A stretch of DNA of 64,000 bases from Alienimonas californiensis (lineage in GTDB: Bacteria > Planctomycetota > Planctomycetia > Planctomycetales > Planctomycetaceae). Position 1 is the stretch's first letter, and each line of letters begins with the position of its first letter. The notes beneath the pieces were generated by a model. It did not search any database, had not been told where the DNA came from, and worked only from the letters and a program-made list of their open reading frames with translations. The position numbers were made by a program, and so were the translations under genes. Positions 33,898 through 43,547 of this stretch are shown here, one piece after another. The DNA lies in contig NZ_CP036265.1 of NCBI RefSeq assembly GCF_007743815.1, positions 3,738,823 through 3,802,822 of the forward strand, in the 5' to 3' direction.

Positions 33898-35955
33898 TCA
33901 CCCCCGTCGAGCCCGGATCGCGGCCCGCACGTCGGCGGCGCTGACGGTCGCGGCGGGCGCCGGGGGGGCTTCGTCGGCCGCTTCCCCGCTAGCGGCCAGC
34001 GTTTCGCAGCCCGCGAGGGCTTCCGGGGTCAGGAACGGGGTGAGTTCCGAGAAGCCGTAGCCGTCCCGCAGCCCGTGCCGTTTGAGGTGCCGGGTGAGCG
34101 GGTGGCAGATCGTCAGGTGCGTACGGGCCCGGGTGAGGGCGACGTAGAACAGTCGGCGCTCCTCCTCCAGCGCCGCGTCGTCCTCCGCCTGCTCGCTGGG
34201 AATCCCGCCCTGGCAGGCGTTCAGCACGAACACCGCCTCGAACTCCAGGCCCTTGGCGGAGTGCATTGTGGAAAGCGTGACCGTCTCCTCGTCCTCCCGC
34301 GGCCCGGCCGACGCCGCGGCGCTGCTGGGCGGGTCGAGCGTCAGGTCCGCGAGGAACGACGCTCGATCCCGTCCCCGGCCGGCGAGCAGTTCGATTTGCT
34401 CCAGGTCCCGGTTCCGCTCGGCGGCGTTGTCGTAGGTCGCCTCCATCAGCGGGCGGTACAGGCGCCGGACGCGCCGGATCTGGGACGACAGATCCTCCCG
34501 GTTCGCGGCGAGCAGCGGCATCAGGTCGAGGAACGCCTTCCACTCGGCGACTCCCCCTCCCGGGGCGGCTAACTCTTTCCAACTCCCGAAGTCTCCGTTT
34601 GACTCCCGCAGTAGGGCGACCGCCTTCGCCGCCCGACTCCGCCCGACTCCCGGGAGGAGGAGCAGGCAGCGGAGGGTGCTGATCTCGTCCCGCGGGTTCT
34701 CGGCCAGTCGCAGGAATGCCAGCAGGTCCTTCACATGGGCCGTCTCGAGGAACCGCAGCCCGCCGAACTTTTTGAAGGGGACGTCCCGCTTTTGGAGTTC
34801 CAACTCCAACGCGAGGCTGTGGTGGGAGGCCCGGAACAGCACGGCCTGTTTGTCGAGTTCGAGGCCGCTGTCGCGGAGTTCCAGCAGGCGGTCGGTGACG
34901 AAGCGGGCCTGTTCCGCCTCGTCCTTGCAGCGGACGACCAGCGGGGGCGGGCCGATCTGCCGGGTGGCGGTGAGGGTCTTTTCGTGGCGCTCCGCGGCGG
35001 CGGCGATGACGGCGTTGGCGACCGTCAGGATCGCCGCCGTGCTGCGGTAGTTCGTCTCCAGCGGCAGGACGGTCGCGGCGGGGTAGTGCTCGGCGAAATC
35101 GAGAATGTTCCGCACCGTGGCGGCCCGGAAGCTGTAGATCGCCTGGGCGTCGTCGCCGACGGCGGTGAGGCCGCGGCCGTCCGGGGCGAGGTTCTTCAGC
35201 AAGCGGGCCTGGAGGACGTTCGTGTCCTGGTATTCGTCCACCAGCACGCGGGGGAACCGCGACCGCAGCGCCGGGCCGGCCTCCGGGTCGGCGGCGAGGG
35301 CCTCCCAGAAGAGCAATAAATCGTCGAAGTCGAGCAGGTTCTGCTCCCCCTTCGCCTCGTCATAGAGGTCGAACAGGCGCCGCAGGGTCGGTTCGTGTTG
35401 GAGGAGGTGCGGGTAGCGGGTTTCGAGCACCTCCGCGACGGTCTCCCCGCTGTTCGCCGCGCGGCTGACGATCGCGGCGCAGACAGCTTTCTTCGGGAAT
35501 CGCGCCCCGCCGCTGGGCAGTTCGAGTCGGCCGCGGCAGAGGTCGAGCAGGTCCTCCGTATCGCCTCGATCGAGAATCGAAAAGTCCCGCGGCAGGCCCA
35601 GGGCGGCGTGGTAGACCCGCAGGATGCGGGCGGCGACGCCGTGGAAGGTGCCGCCCCACACCTGCCGGGCGGCCCGCTCGCCGGCCTCGCCCAGCGCCCC
35701 CCGCAGGCGGCGGGCGACGCGGTCCAGCATCTCCGTCGCGGCCCGGCGGGTGAAGGTGAGCAGCAGGATGCCGGACGGGTCGGCGCCCTCGCGGATCAGG
35801 TGGGCGACGCGGGCGGCGAGGGTCGTCGTCTTGCCGGTGCCGGCGCCGGCGACGATCAACAGCGGGCCGTCGCCGTGGCTCGCCGCGGCCCGCTGCTGGG
35901 GGTTGAGGCCGGCGAGGACGGGGTCGTCGGGAGCGTCGGCGTCGTTCTGCGGCAT
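33898..35955 (-). CDS. UvrD/PcrA-family superfamily-1 DNA helicase
   Basis: 685 aa from ATG 35955. 3'-5' helicase by family, used in repair or replication restart. Visible: the Q motif GLNPQQRAAA, Walker A AGAGTGKTTT (36-45), motif Ia LLLTFTRRAATEM, motif II VDEYQDTN, motif III DDAQAIYSFRAA, motif IV with LETNYRST, motif V TLSTMHSAKGLEFEAVF and motif VI RRLFYVALTRAR. Shorter C-terminal tail than E. coli UvrD. GACACT is six bases before the start codon on the minus strand, close to but not matching the TANNNT pattern seen elsewhere. Confidence 0.95.
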   Translation of the reverse strand: MPQNDADAPDDPVLAGLNPQQRAAASHGDGPLLIVAGAGTGKTTTLAARVAHLIREGADPSGILLLTFTRRAATEMLDRVARRLRGALGEAGERAARQVWGGTFHGVAARILRVYHAALGLPRDFSILDRGDTEDLLDLCRGRLELPSGGARFPKKAVCAAIVSRAANSGETVAEVLETRYPHLLQHEPTLRRLFDLYDEAKGEQNLLDFDDLLLFWEALAADPEAGPALRSRFPRVLVDEYQDTNVLQARLLKNLAPDGRGLTAVGDDAQAIYSFRAATVRNILDFAEHYPAATVLPLETNYRSTAAILTVANAVIAAAAERHEKTLTATRQIGPPPLVVRCKDEAEQARFVTDRLLELRDSGLELDKQAVLFRASHHSLALELELQKRDVPFKKFGGLRFLETAHVKDLLAFLRLAENPRDEISTLRCLLLLPGVGRSRAAKAVALLRESNGDFGSWKELAAPGGGVAEWKAFLDLMPLLAANREDLSSQIRRVRRLYRPLMEATYDNAAERNRDLEQIELLAGRGRDRASFLADLTLDPPSSAAASAGPREDEETVTLSTMHSAKGLEFEAVFVLNACQGGIPSEQAEDDAALEEERRLFYVALTRARTHLTICHPLTRHLKRHGLRDGYGFSELTPFLTPEALAGCETLAASGEAADEAPPAPAATVSAADVRAAIRARRG

Positions 35956-36025
35956 GCCCGGAGTGTCGCGGGTCGGCGTGCGGCGGCCAACCGGTTAGCC
36001 TGTCGCCCCCGTTCCCAAGGCCCCC

Positions 36026-36976
36026 ATGATGCTCGAAGTTCCCGCCCTCCCGCCGATCAAGCCGAACCGGACGATCCGGGGCGCCTCGGCGATTCTGCTG
36101 CCGTTTCTGAGCGACGGTTCGATCGACTGGGCCTCCTTCGACGCCCATCTCGAACGCACCGCCGAAGCGGGGCTCACGCCGGCGGTCAACATGGACACCG
36201 GCTACCTCCACCTGATCACTGAGGCGCAGCGAGAGGCCGTGCTGGATCGCACCGAGCGCGTGCTGGGCGGGGCGGAGTTCTTCGCCGGGGCGTTCGTGAA
36301 GGACGAACCGGGGGCGAAGTTCGACCTCGACGGCTACGCCGGCGCCGCCGAACGCATCCGGCAGCGGGGCGGCCTGCCGGTCGTGTTCCAGTCGTTCGGC
36401 CTGACCGCCGGCGACGCGGCGGAGATCCTGCCCCGCTACGAAGCCTTCGGGGAGCGGGCCGGCGAGTTCTTCGCCTTCGAACTGACCCCCGATCTGGCGG
36501 CGTTCGGCAAGGTCTACTCACTAGAAACGTTCCGCGGACTGCTGGCGATGCCCCGCTGCATCGGCTCGAAGCACAGCAGCTTCCACCGTCAGCCGGAATG
36601 GGATCGGATCGAGTTGCGGGACGAACTGCGGCCGGACTTCCGCCTGATGACCGGCAACGACTTCGCCATCGACATGGTTATGTGGGGCAGCGACTACCTG
36701 CTCGGCCTGTCCACCTTCGCCCCGGACCGCTTCGCCCGCCGGGACCGGCTGTGGGCCGACGGCGACCCGGCGTTCTTCGAACTGAACGACGAGTTGCAGT
36801 ACCTCGGCCGGTTCGCCTTCCGCACGCCGGGCGCCGCGTACAAACACAGCGCCGCCCAGTTCCTGAAGCTTCGCGGCTGGCTCCAAACGGACCTCACCCA
36901 CCCGGACAGCCCCACCCGCCCGGACTCGGACGTCGCCGTGCTGCGGGAGTGCGCGGAGCGGCTGGGGGTGCTGTGA
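36026..36976 (+). CDS. Dihydrodipicolinate synthase (DapA)-like aldolase-fold protein
   Basis: 316 aa from ATG 36026 (ATG 36029 also possible). TIM-barrel of the NAL/DapA family: ASAILLPFLSDGSIDWASFD at the start, MDTGYLHLITEAQREAVLDR in the second strand, and Schiff-base Lys K182 in CIGSKHSSFHR. The Tyr of DapA (PYYNKP) is not found; the comparable strand reads VVFQSFGLTAG. It is therefore probably not the lysine-pathway enzyme; a related aldolase or lyase is more likely. Transcribed divergently from the helicase gene. Confidence 0.85.
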   Translation: MMLEVPALPPIKPNRTIRGASAILLPFLSDGSIDWASFDAHLERTAEAGLTPAVNMDTGYLHLITEAQREAVLDRTERVLGGAEFFAGAFVKDEPGAKFDLDGYAGAAERIRQRGGLPVVFQSFGLTAGDAAEILPRYEAFGERAGEFFAFELTPDLAAFGKVYSLETFRGLLAMPRCIGSKHSSFHRQPEWDRIELRDELRPDFRLMTGNDFAIDMVMWGSDYLLGLSTFAPDRFARRDRLWADGDPAFFELNDELQYLGRFAFRTPGAAYKHSAAQFLKLRGWLQTDLTHPDSPTRPDSDVAVLRECAERLGVL

Positions 36977-36982
36977 CCCGGG

Positions 36983-37060
36983 AGGCGAGTGGTGGGCGTC
37001 AGCCCTCCGTGTCCTCGGGAGCGTGCGAACACACGGAGGGCTGACGCCCACCGCTCGCCT
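36983..37060. terminator. 78-bp inverted repeat (family C, copy 2)
   Basis: Same ends and same length as 20105-20182 (AGGCGAGTGGTGGGCGTCAG ... CGCTCGCCT), with better-matching arms. It fills the whole gap between the convergent DapA-like gene and mutS; its last base is directly next to the mutS stop. Terminator-like. Confidence 0.8.
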
Positions 37061-39652
37061 TCAATGCGCGCTGTCGCGGAGTTCGGCGAGGGTTCGCAGG
37101 GCTTCCATCGGGGTGAGGTGGTCCGGGTCGAGGCCCTTCAGTCGCACCAGCGCCGGGTGCGGCTCCGGTTCCATGCGGAACAGGGCGATCTGCTTTTCCT
37201 TGCGGCGGCCGTTGCGGTGGCCGTTCCTGGCCGGGGCGGCGCCCTCCTCCAAGCCCCGCAGCACCTCCGCGGCCCGGTCCAGCACGGGGCGGGGGACGCC
37301 GGCCAGTTTGGCGACGTGGATGCCGTAGCTCTGGCTGGCCGGGCCGGTGCGGATGGTGTGCAGGAACACGATCGTCCCGTCCCGCTCCGCGACCGCGACG
37401 TGCCGGTTGGAGAGCCCGGCGAGGTCTTTGTCGAGGCCGGTCAGTTCGTGGTAGTGGGTGGCGAACAGGGTGCGGGCCTTCACCGCATCGTGCAGGTGCT
37501 CCGTGACGGCCCAGGCGAGGCTCAGCCCGTCGTAGGTGCTCGTGCCGCGGCCGATCTCGTCGAGGATGACGAGGGACTTCTCCGTCGCGGCGTTGAGGAT
37601 CCGGGCGGTCTCGGTCATCTCGACCATGAAGGTGCTCTGCCCGCGGCCGAGGTCGTCGCCGGCGCCGACGCGGGCGAACACGCGGTCGGCCAGCCCGATC
37701 GTCGCCGCCTCCGCCGGCACGAAGCTGCCGCACTGGGCGAGGATCAGGATCAGCGCCGTCTGCCGGATGTAGGTGCTCTTGCCGGCCATGTTCGGGCCGG
37801 TGATGAGGTGCACGCGGTCGGCGGGGGTGAGCGTCGTGTCGTTCGGCACGAACTCCCCGCCCGGGCGGAGCACGTCGAGCACCGGGTGCCGGCCGGCGGT
37901 GATGCTCAGCACCGGCTCTGCGGAGAGTTCCGGCCGCACGTAGCGGCGGGTGGCGGCGAGGTGGGCGAAGCAGGCCAGTACGTCCAGTTCCGCCAGCACG
38001 CCGGCGGAGCGTTGCAGGGCGGGGACGAACTCCGCGACCCGCTCCCGCAGGGCGGTGAACAGTTCCTGCTCCAGCGAGACGGCCCGCTCCTCGGCCCGCA
38101 GCACCTTGTCCTCATACTCCTTCAGGGCGGGGGTGATGTAGCGTTCGCGGTCCTTGAGCGTCTGCTTGCGGGTGTAATCCTCCGGCACCTTATCTTTGTG
38201 CGTGGTGGTGACTTCGAGGTAGTAGCCGAACACCTTGTTGAAGCCGACCTTCAGCGAACTGATGCCCGTCCGCTCCGCCTCCTCGGCCCGGTATTTGGCG
38301 ATCCACTCCTTACCGCCCTTGGCGAGGGCCCGCAGTTCGTCCAGCTCCGGGGAGAAGCCGGTGCGAATCAGGCCGCCGTCGGTGATCTGGATCGGCGGAT
38401 CGTCCGTGAGGGCCGCCGCGACGGCCTCCCGGACGTCGGGGCAGGGGTCGAGTGACCCGTTCAGTGCCGTGAGGCGCTCCGCGTGGCGGGCGTGCAGCAG
38501 GTCCTTGATTTTGGGGAGCAGACCGAGCGTGCGGCAGAGCCCGCCCAGGTCCCGCGGCGAGGCCCGCCGCGTCGCCACCCGGCCGGCGAGGCGTTCCAGG
38601 TCGTAGACCCCGGCGAGCGCCTCCCGCAGCGCGGTTCGGTCGGCGGCGGCGTTGCAGAGGTCCTCGACCGCGTCGTGCCGGGCGGCGATCGCAGCCCGGT
38701 CCGTCAGCGGTTCGGCCAGCCAGTCCGCCAGCCGGCGGGCGCCCATCGGGGACTTCGTTTCGTCCAGCACGTCCAACAGCGACCCGCTTCGATCGCCGTC
38801 GCGGAGCGTGCGGGTCAGTTCGAGGCTGCGGCGGGTGGCCTCGTCGATCCGCAGGCAGTCGTCGCAGCGGTAGGGCGATAGGCCGGTGATGTGCGGGAGG
38901 GCGGCCTTCTGGGTGTCGGCGGCGTACTCCAGCAGCGCCGCGGCGGCGGCCACGCCGGGGCCGGCGTCGTCCAGGTCGAACCCCGCCAGCGTGCCGGTGC
39001 CGAAGTGCTCCGTGAGCCGCTTGATCGCCGCGTCCGTGCCGAAGGCGTACGCCGGGCGCTCCGTGACGAGGGAGCCGATTCTCTCGGCGGCCTCGGGGAC
39101 TTCGGTCCCCTCGGCGATCAGCAGTTCCGCGGGGGCGATGCGGGCCAGTTCGTCCGGCAAATCGGCCGGGGCGAGGTCCGCGGTGACGAACCGGCCGGTG
39201 CTGACGTCCAGCCAACTCAGCCCGACCCGCCCGCCCTTCGCCGCCTTGCCGCGGGGGCGGTGCAGGGCGGCTAGGAAGTTCGACCGGTTCGGTTCGAGCA
39301 GGTCGTCGTCCGTCAGCGTGCCGGGGGTGACGACCTGCGTGACCTCCCGCCGCACCATCCCCTTCGCCGTGGCCGGGTCCTCCATCTGCTCGCAGACGGC
39401 GACGCGGTGCCCCTTGCGGATCAGCTTCGAGAGGTGGTTCCGCAGCGCGTGATGGGGGAACCCGGCCATCGGTACCGGGTTGCTGGAGCCCTTGTCCCGG
39501 CTGGTCAGCGTGATGCCGAGGTGCTTCGCGGCGAGTTCGGCATCCTCGTAGAACAGCTCGTAGAAGTCCCCCATCCGGAAGAGCAGCAGCGTGCCGGGGT
39601 GCTCGGCTTTCACCTCCAGATAGCGGGCCATCATGGGGGTGGGTTCGCTCAT
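37061..39652 (-). CDS. mutS: DNA mismatch repair ATPase MutS
   Basis: 863 aa from ATG 39652. Mismatch-reading N-terminal domain with [10 protein letters not shown] (Phe-x-Glu: F and E of the mismatch wedge), connector, core/lever and clamp domains, then the ABC-type ATPase with Walker [11 protein letters not shown] (about residue 620), [18 protein letters not shown], Walker [13 protein letters not shown] and H-loop [10 protein letters not shown] basic Arg/Asn linker ([11 protein letters not shown]) near the C-terminus is typical. Length fits the MutS1 class. Divergent from serC. Confidence 0.97.
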   Translation of the reverse strand: MSEPTPMMARYLEVKAEHPGTLLLFRMGDFYELFYEDAELAAKHLGITLTSRDKGSSNPVPMAGFPHHALRNHLSKLIRKGHRVAVCEQMEDPATAKGMVRREVTQVVTPGTLTDDDLLEPNRSNFLAALHRPRGKAAKGGRVGLSWLDVSTGRFVTADLAPADLPDELARIAPAELLIAEGTEVPEAAERIGSLVTERPAYAFGTDAAIKRLTEHFGTGTLAGFDLDDAGPGVAAAAALLEYAADTQKAALPHITGLSPYRCDDCLRIDEATRRSLELTRTLRDGDRSGSLLDVLDETKSPMGARRLADWLAEPLTDRAAIAARHDAVEDLCNAAADRTALREALAGVYDLERLAGRVATRRASPRDLGGLCRTLGLLPKIKDLLHARHAERLTALNGSLDPCPDVREAVAAALTDDPPIQITDGGLIRTGFSPELDELRALAKGGKEWIAKYRAEEAERTGISSLKVGFNKVFGYYLEVTTTHKDKVPEDYTRKQTLKDRERYITPALKEYEDKVLRAEERAVSLEQELFTALRERVAEFVPALQRSAGVLAELDVLACFAHLAATRRYVRPELSAEPVLSITAGRHPVLDVLRPGGEFVPNDTTLTPADRVHLITGPNMAGKSTYIRQTALILILAQCGSFVPAEAATIGLADRVFARVGAGDDLGRGQSTFMVEMTETARILNAATEKSLVILDEIGRGTSTYDGLSLAWAVTEHLHDAVKARTLFATHYHELTGLDKDLAGLSNRHVAVAERDGTIVFLHTIRTGPASQSYGIHVAKLAGVPRPVLDRAAEVLRGLEEGAAPARNGHRNGRRKEKQIALFRMEPEPHPALVRLKGLDPDHLTPMEALRTLAELRDSAH

Positions 39653-39681
39653 GCGGGTGAGGTCTCAGTCACGCGGGGCCC

Positions 39682-39705
39682 AAGCCGGAGGCATGCCTCC
39701 GGCCT
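39682..39705. repeat. Family-D palindrome, variant (mutS/serC divergent region)
   Basis: Half-site AAGCCGGAGGCA with one mismatch in the right arm. Located between two divergent start codons, so not a normal terminator position; possibly regulatory or simply an inserted repeat. Confidence 0.6.
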
Positions 39706-39773
39706 GGGGGAAGGGTGGGGGGGAGGACGAACCGAAGGATACCCGCGCCTGTCGGGCCGTGAGGGCCGTCCCG

Positions 39774-39802
39774 TTGACCCGCCGCGAAGGCCCCGGCACA
39801 GT
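39774..39802 (+). promoter_or_regulatory. Promoter candidate for serC
   Basis: TTGACC (39774-39779), 17-bp spacer, CACAGT (39797-39802); start codon of serC 51 bp further. Weak -10. Confidence 0.4.
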
Positions 39803-39853
39803 GCCGCGCGAATCCTTCGAACCCGTCGCGCCCGCTTTCCCGACCTCGCCCCG

Positions 39854-40951
39854 ATGTCCGCGCCCCTGCGTCACTACAACTTCTCCGCCGGCCCCGCGGT
39901 GCTGCCGGAAAGCGTGCTGGAGGAAGCCGGCCGGAACCTAATGAGCCTCGGCGACACCGGCGTCGGGATCATGGAGCACTCCCACCGCGGCAAGCCGTTC
40001 GTCGCGATCATCGAGCGGGCCGAAGCGTTGATCCGCAAGATCGCGAACGTCCCGGACGGCTATTCCGTCCTCTTTTTGCAGGGCGGGGCGAGCCTTCAGT
40101 TCGCCATGTGCCCGATGAACTTCCTGCCGGACGGCGGCACCGCGGACTACCTCATGACCGGCTCCTGGAGCAAGAAAGCCGGCAAGGAGGCGAAATTGTT
40201 CGGCAAGGTGCACACCGCGTGCAGCAGCGAGGCCACGAACTTCGATCGCATCCCCTCCCCGGCGGAGACGACCTACAGCGACGACCCGGCCTACGTTCAC
40301 TTCACCAGCAACAACACGATCTTCGGCACGCAGTTCCCCACGGAGCCGACGCCCCCCGGCGACGCGTTCCTGGTGTGCGACGCCAGCAGCGACATCTTTT
40401 CCCGGCCGGTGGACGTCTCCAAGTACGGCCTGCTGTACGCCGGGGCTCAGAAGAACCTCGGCCCCAGCGGCGTGACGCTGGCGATCCTGCGGAACGATCT
40501 GCTGGAGCGGAAGTGCCGCGAGGTGCCGGCGATGCTGGACTACAAGACCTACGTGGAGGGCCAGAGCCTCTACAACACCCCGCCGACGTTCGGCATCTAC
40601 GTGCTGATGTTGGTGCTCGAATGGATTGAAAAGGAAGGCGGCCTGTCGGCCATCGGCGAGCGGAACGAGGCGAAGGCGACGAAGCTCTACGACTACCTGG
40701 ACAGTTCGAAGCTCTTCAAACCGACCGCGGCGAAGGGCAGCCGCAGCCTGATGAACGTGTGCTTCGTCACCGGCAACGAGGAGACCGACGCCGCCTTCAT
40801 CAAGTACGCCGACGAACGCGGCCTGAAGACGTTGAAGGGCCACCGCAGCGTCGGCGGCATGCGGGCCAGCCTGTACAACGCCTTCCCGCCGGCCGGCGTC
40901 GACAAGCTGATCGAGGCGATGCAGGAGTTCGAGTCGACCCACGCCGCCTAA
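39854..40951 (+). CDS. serC: Phosphoserine aminotransferase
   Basis: 365 aa from ATG 39854; the frame upstream to 39407 overlaps mutS antisense and is not real. PLP enzyme converting 3-phosphohydroxypyruvate to phosphoserine in serine synthesis. Visible: [61 protein letters not shown] and [11 protein letters not shown] with the PLP-binding Lys. Ends with [14 protein letters not shown]. The TAA stop is the first three bases of a family-B palindrome. Confidence 0.97.
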   Translation: MSAPLRHYNFSAGPAVLPESVLEEAGRNLMSLGDTGVGIMEHSHRGKPFVAIIERAEALIRKIANVPDGYSVLFLQGGASLQFAMCPMNFLPDGGTADYLMTGSWSKKAGKEAKLFGKVHTACSSEATNFDRIPSPAETTYSDDPAYVHFTSNNTIFGTQFPTEPTPPGDAFLVCDASSDIFSRPVDVSKYGLLYAGAQKNLGPSGVTLAILRNDLLERKCREVPAMLDYKTYVEGQSLYNTPPTFGIYVLMLVLEWIEKEGGLSAIGERNEAKATKLYDYLDSSKLFKPTAAKGSRSLMNVCFVTGNEETDAAFIKYADERGLKTLKGHRSVGGMRASLYNAFPPAGVDKLIEAMQEFESTHAA

Positions 40952-40980
40952 CGCCGAGGCCCCGCGGGGCCTCGGCGTGA
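40949..40980 (+). terminator. Family-B palindrome overlapping the serC stop
   Basis: Same 32-bp sequence as 3392-3423 except one base (40979, T to G). That change creates GTGA at 40977, in frame with ldhA, but the better ldhA start is 41007. Contains the serC stop codon. Confidence 0.8.
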
Positions 40981-40996
40981 CGGCCCCCCCTTTCTT

Positions 40997-41001
40997 GGAG
41001 G
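40997..41001 (+). promoter_or_regulatory. Shine-Dalgarno of ldhA
   Basis: GGAGG five bases before GTG 41007. It decides the ldhA start in favour of 41007 over GTG 40977, which would fall in the palindrome. Confidence 0.65.
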
Positions 41002-41006
41002 CGAAG

Positions 41007-41996
41007 GTGCAGATCGCCCTGTTCAGCGCGAAGCCCTACGACCGGGAGTTCTTCGCCGCTGCCGCGGAGGGCTCCCCGCATGAGGTGCGATTCGTCGAGG
41101 CGACGTTGTCCGCGGACACCGCCCCCCTCGCCGAGGGGGCGGACGCCGTCTGCATCTTCGTCAACGACCGCTGCGACGCCGCAGCGGCAAACGCCCTCGC
41201 CGACCTCGGCGTGAAGGCGATCGCCCTGCGGTGCGCGGGGTTCAATAATGTCGATCTGGACGCCGCGCAGGACCGGGGCCTCGCCGTGGTGCGGGTGCCG
41301 GCCTACTCGCCGCACGCGGTCGCGGAGCACACGCTCGGGCTGATTCTCTGCCTGAACCGCCGCATTCACCGGGCCTACAACCGGGTGCGGGAGCACAACT
41401 TCGCCCTCTCCGGGCTGCTGGGCTTCGACCTGTACGGCAAGACCTGCGGGGTCGTCGGCACGGGGGCGATCGGGACCTGCGTCGTGCAAATCCTCCGCGG
41501 GTTCGGCTGCCGCGTGCTGGCGGTCGACCCGAAGCAGAACCCGGACGCCCTCGCCGCCGGGGCGGAATACGTCGACCTGCCCCGCCTGCTGGCGGAGTCG
41601 GACGTGATCACGCTGAACTGCCCGCTGAACGACGCGACCCTCCGGCTGATCGACGCCGACGCCCTCGCCGCGATGAAGCCGGGCGTGATGCTGGTGAACG
41701 TCTCCCGCGGCGCCGTCGTCGACCACGCCGCCGTGCTAGCCGGCCTGAAGAGCGGCAAGATCGGTTCGCTGGCCCTGGACGTCTATGAGGAGGAAGAGGT
41801 GTTCTTCCGCGACGTCAGCGACGAGACCCTCGCCGACGACCAACTCGCCCGCCTGCTGACCTTCCCCAACGTCCTGGTGACGGGGCATCAGGCCTTCTTC
41901 ACCCGCGAGGCCCTCACCGCGATCGCGGAGACCACGCTGGCGAACCTCAGCGACGTGGAAGCGGGCCGCGACTGTCCCAATCGGGTCTCTAAGTAA
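41007..41996 (+). CDS. ldhA: D-lactate dehydrogenase (LdhA type)
   Basis: 329 aa from GTG 41007 with Shine-Dalgarno. Reduces pyruvate to D-lactate using NADH. Close to the E. coli LdhA pattern: [62 protein letters not shown]-binding [20 protein letters not shown], catalytic Arg in [12 protein letters not shown], Glu in [13 protein letters not shown], and His in [21 protein letters not shown] at 40977 would add ten residues read from the terminator. The TAA stop opens the next family-B palindrome. Confidence 0.95.
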   Translation: MQIALFSAKPYDREFFAAAAEGSPHEVRFVEATLSADTAPLAEGADAVCIFVNDRCDAAAANALADLGVKAIALRCAGFNNVDLDAAQDRGLAVVRVPAYSPHAVAEHTLGLILCLNRRIHRAYNRVREHNFALSGLLGFDLYGKTCGVVGTGAIGTCVVQILRGFGCRVLAVDPKQNPDALAAGAEYVDLPRLLAESDVITLNCPLNDATLRLIDADALAAMKPGVMLVNVSRGAVVDHAAVLAGLKSGKIGSLALDVYEEEEVFFRDVSDETLADDQLARLLTFPNVLVTGHQAFFTREALTAIAETTLANLSDVEAGRDCPNRVSK

Positions 41997-42025
41997 CGCG
42001 GACGCCCGGCCGGGCCTCCGCGTTA
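41994..42025. terminator. Family-B palindrome after ldhA (variant core)
   Basis: Half-sites TAACGCGGACGCCCGG and, reverse complemented, TAACGCGGAGGCCCGG: same TAACGC ends, different core, one mismatch. First three bases are the ldhA stop; the last two overlap a TACGAT element placed six bases before the next start. Confidence 0.75.
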
Positions 42026-42029
42026 CGAT
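42024..42029 (+). promoter_or_regulatory. TACGAT -10-like element, six bases before ATG
   Basis: TACGAT followed by six bases and ATG 42036. It shares its first two bases with the end of the preceding palindrome. No clear -35. Confidence 0.45.
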
Positions 42030-42035
42030 GCACGC

Positions 42036-42965
42036 ATGACGGAAACGCCGCTCCCCCGCGAAGAGTACGTCGAGCAGCGGCACTTCTTCCGCACGCTCCG
42101 CGGCCGCCTGGCGGAGGGCGTGCCCACGCAGGAAGCGCTCGGCCAGGTGCGCGAGGAGTTGCTCGCCACGACCCGTCTGCCGGTGGCGATCGACCTGCTG
42201 AACGACGAACTCCGCCAGTCCGGCCGGATGAGCCCGGCGATGGAGCGGCTGAACTTCTACTTCACCCCCTTTCAGGCCTTCGTGGTGGGGAAGGGGGAGG
42301 AGGACCGCACGAAGTTCGACAGCACGCTGGCGTTCCTGATCCTCGAACGCCTCGCCGGGTACATGACCGGCGATCGGCCGATCCGCTCCGAGGCCCGCGA
42401 GGTGGACGACGCCCCCTCCCGCCGCGGGCTGTTTCTCTACCAGTTCGAAACGCTGGCCCGCAGTCGGCTGGGGTACACGGCCGGCCTGACCGCGGTCGCC
42501 GCGGACCCGTTTTACGACGAGACCTGGTCCGGCTGGATCAAGACGATGCGGCGGGCGATCGGCGAGGTGGACTTCGCCGAACTGCTCTATCGCCGCAGCG
42601 GGTGGTTCCTCGAACTGAAGCGGCGGGCTGACGGCGATCGGGAGGTGACGGTGCCGTTCGACCTGCTGTTCGGCGAGGCGGAGGGCCGCATCGCCTGGGC
42701 GAATCGCGGCAAGGACCCGCTGTACCTGTTCGCGGCGCTCCAGCGGCAACTCGGCTACCCGGAGGTCCCCCGCCCCCCGCGCACCGCCCGGGCCGAGGAG
42801 ATCCCCCCAGCCGTCCAGGCCCAACTGCACCGGCTCGAACGTCGCCTGCAGTTTCTGGAAGCGGAGCAGAAAGGCGGCTTGAATCTCGACGAACTGGCGG
42901 TGCGGGCGGATCGACCGGCGTTTCGGGACGAACCCAACCGTCTGCCGCCCCCGGGACGCCCCTGA
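42036..42965 (+). CDS. Conserved-looking protein of unknown function
   Basis: 309 aa from ATG 42036. Soluble, mostly helical. First part (EEYVEQRHFFRTLRGRLAEG) suggests a helical domain; aromatic-rich middle (MERLNFYFTPFQAFVVG; GLFLYQFETLARSRLGYTAG); a C-terminal short coiled coil (VQAQLHRLERRLQFLEAEQK) and Pro-rich tail. No family recognised. Well-behaved composition and a clean start next to a TACGAT element support a real gene. Confidence 0.78.
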   Translation: MTETPLPREEYVEQRHFFRTLRGRLAEGVPTQEALGQVREELLATTRLPVAIDLLNDELRQSGRMSPAMERLNFYFTPFQAFVVGKGEEDRTKFDSTLAFLILERLAGYMTGDRPIRSEAREVDDAPSRRGLFLYQFETLARSRLGYTAGLTAVAADPFYDETWSGWIKTMRRAIGEVDFAELLYRRSGWFLELKRRADGDREVTVPFDLLFGEAEGRIAWANRGKDPLYLFAALQRQLGYPEVPRPPRTARAEEIPPAVQAQLHRLERRLQFLEAEQKGGLNLDELAVRADRPAFRDEPNRLPPPGRP

Positions 42966-43040
42966 GGGTCCCCCCACGGCCCGCGACCTCCCTGATCAGT
43001 CCCCGCCGCCGCGGGGGCGCCCCCTCCGCCGCGGAATCGC

Positions 43041-43069
43041 TTGACCGCCTGCGCCCCGGGCCGCAAGAT
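43041..43069 (+). promoter_or_regulatory. Promoter candidate for the STAS gene
   Basis: TTGACC (43041-43046), 17-bp spacer, CAAGAT (43064-43069), 31 bp before ATG 43101. Confidence 0.45.
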
Positions 43070-43100
43070 TTGCGACCCGCCCCGCTTGCCGAGAGTACCG

Positions 43101-43454
43101 ATGGCCGACCACCGCCGAATCAACGTCGAGGAGATCGACGGTGTGACCGTCGCCCGATTCGTCGACAAGAAGATCCTCGACGAGACCAATATCCAGCACA
43201 TCGGCGACCAGCTGTTCAGTCTGGTGGACGACGACGGGCGTCAGAAGATCCTGCTGGACTTCGAGAACGTCGAGTACCTCTCCAGCGCCGCCCTCGGCAA
43301 GCTCATCACCATGGACAAGAAGGTGAAGGCGGCGGGCGGCAAACTGAAGTTGTGCAGTGTCCGGCCGGAGATTTACGAGGTGTTCGCGATCACCAAGCTG
43401 AACAAATTATTCGACATTCGCGAAGACCAGGAGCGAGCCCTCGAAGGGTTCTGA
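43101..43454 (+). CDS. STAS-domain anti-anti-sigma factor
   Basis: 117 aa from ATG 43101. Single STAS domain: VTVARFVDKKILDETNIQHI, LLDFENVEYLSSAALGKLIT with S61/S62 as the expected phosphorylation site, and a last helix with FAITKLNKLFDIREDQE. Such proteins bind a kinase-type anti-sigma factor and release its target when unphosphorylated. The kinase-like gene follows 93 bp downstream, so the two form a partner-switching pair. No sigma factor gene is adjacent. Confidence 0.93.
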   Translation: MADHRRINVEEIDGVTVARFVDKKILDETNIQHIGDQLFSLVDDDGRQKILLDFENVEYLSSAALGKLITMDKKVKAAGGKLKLCSVRPEIYEVFAITKLNKLFDIREDQERALEGF

Positions 43455-43547
43455 CCCGGACTTTCCGCTCTGAGGTCCCGACCCGGCGGACGTCTCGCCG
43501 GGCGAGCATTCGGCGACCTCGTTCCCGATTCCAACGGTGACGATTTG

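Noticed and set aside
40977-41006. GTG 40977 as ldhA start
   Set aside because: It sits in the terminator palindrome and has no Shine-Dalgarno; GTG 41007 has GGAGG five bases upstream and matches the E. coli LdhA N-terminus.
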